The position numbers were made by a program, and so were the translations under genes. Below are positions 5,838 through 6,471 of a DNA stretch of 6,471 nt, piece by piece (position 1 is the first letter of the stretch; each line of letters opens with the position of its first letter). A model generated the notes under the pieces. It was given only the letters and a program-made list of their open reading frames with translations, was not told the DNA's origin and ran no database searches. This DNA comes from Syntrophomonadaceae bacterium (GTDB lineage Bacteria > Bacillota > Dethiobacteria > DTU022): NCBI GenBank assembly GCA_007127255.1, contig SKZS01000118.1, positions 1-6,471 of the forward strand. Reading direction: 5' to 3'.

Positions 5838-6471
5838 ATGAAAAAGATAGGACTTTTGGGATGGATACTAATCGGGTTCCTGCTGGGTATAATTGTCGGC
5901 GCTATTTTTGGCGAAGCCGCAACTCCCTTAAGGGTGTTAGGTGATATCCTGGTTCGCCTGCTTTCCATGCTGGTAGTACCTCTGGTAATTACTACACTTT
6001 CAGTTGGTGTTGCAAATATTAGCGGGATCAAGATGGGCCGGATGCTGGGAAAAACACTTTTATTTTACTATATTACCGGCATCATCGGTCTGATTATTGC
6101 GCTTTTCTTTGCTAATCTCTTTAATGTAGGTATAGGCATGGAAATTGGAGAATTGGCCGAAATTGAGTATGTTCCTCCGCCGGACTTTCTTGAAGTGCTT
6201 GTCAATATCATTCCCAGAAATATCTTCGCCGCCATGGTAGAAATGACCATGCTGCAAATCGTTTTCTTCGCAATAATTTTTGGTTTCGCAATGAATTTGG
6301 CCGGCAAAGCTTCGGAATCTGTATTTAATGTGCTGGAATCTGCTTCCCAGGTAATGTTCAAGGTTGTACAGATAGTCCTTTACTATGCACCAATTGGCGT
6401 TTTTGGGCTTATAGCCTGGACAGTAGGGAATTACGGCTTAGCGGTGCTGCAACCTTTCGCCGGACTGATCG
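5838..6471 (+). CDS. Sodium/proton:dicarboxylate (DAACS family) symporter, partial at the window edge
   Basis: This is the N-terminal half (211 complete codons) of an integral membrane cation symporter of the dicarboxylate/amino acid:cation family (GltP/DctA-like), which imports glutamate, aspartate or C4-dicarboxylates. The reading frame stays open to the last base. The protein begins MKKIGLLGWILIGFLLG, a first membrane helix, followed by LGDILVRLLSMLVVPLVITT (residues 34-53), a second helix typical of the family. Further on come IIPRNIFAAM (124-133), then MLQIVFFAIIFGFAM (138-152), and YYAPIGVFGLIAW (184-196), all standard DAACS blocks. The substrate-binding tip and NMDGT-type motif would lie beyond the window, so substrate and coupling ion cannot be assigned. 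The start is fixed by GGAGGTGA five bases upstream. It is divergent from the amidohydrolase, with which it shares a control region. Confidence 0.92.
   Translation, partial: MKKIGLLGWILIGFLLGIIVGAIFGEAATPLRVLGDILVRLLSMLVVPLVITTLSVGVANISGIKMGRMLGKTLLFYYITGIIGLIIALFFANLFNVGIGMEIGELAEIEYVPPPDFLEVLVNIIPRNIFAAMVEMTMLQIVFFAIIFGFAMNLAGKASESVFNVLESASQVMFKVVQIVLYYAPIGVFGLIAWTVGNYGLAVLQPFAGLI

Noticed and set aside
5813..6361. Minus-strand open frames over the symporter
   Set aside because: The plus strand here encodes a clear DAACS symporter with a perfect ribosome binding site. The minus-strand frames are shadows of its membrane-helix codons.

Overview
The window looks like chromosomal DNA from a Gram-positive, probably clostridial-type (Bacillota) bacterium. 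I infer this from the strong AGGAGG-type ribosome binding sites before almost every gene, sigma-A-like promoters, AT-rich gaps between genes and moderate-GC coding sequence. No species can be named from the sequence alone. There are no rRNA, tRNA, CRISPR, insertion-sequence or phage features.

Layout, left to right. Two minus-strand genes sit close together: an unusual two-domain protein (S51 peptidase/cyanophycinase-like N-terminus joined to a cysteinyl-tRNA-synthetase-like C-terminal domain), and 34 bp downstream of it the housekeeping nucleotide-pool sanitiser RdgB (XTP/dITP diphosphatase). Divergent from them, on the plus strand, are a short-chain dehydrogenase with a good promoter and then a Sir2-family protein whose catalytic histidine is tyrosine. 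Convergent with the sirtuin is a minus-strand YtcJ-type amidohydrolase. Divergent from that gene is a sodium:dicarboxylate-type (DAACS) symporter that runs off the right edge. The symporter has no stop codon inside the window, but it is a clear gene.

How they may work together. The amidohydrolase and symporter share one 255-bp divergent control region holding a candidate promoter for each, which is compatible with uptake and hydrolysis of a related organic acid or amide; this is inference. The S51/CysRS-like gene and the sirtuin are not neighbours, yet each carries a nearly identical 21-bp element (20 of 21 bases) just upstream of its ribosome binding site, in the same orientation relative to the gene. 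That suggests a shared control element. The most unusual items are the altered sirtuin, the hybrid S51/CysRS-tail protein and this shared leader element.
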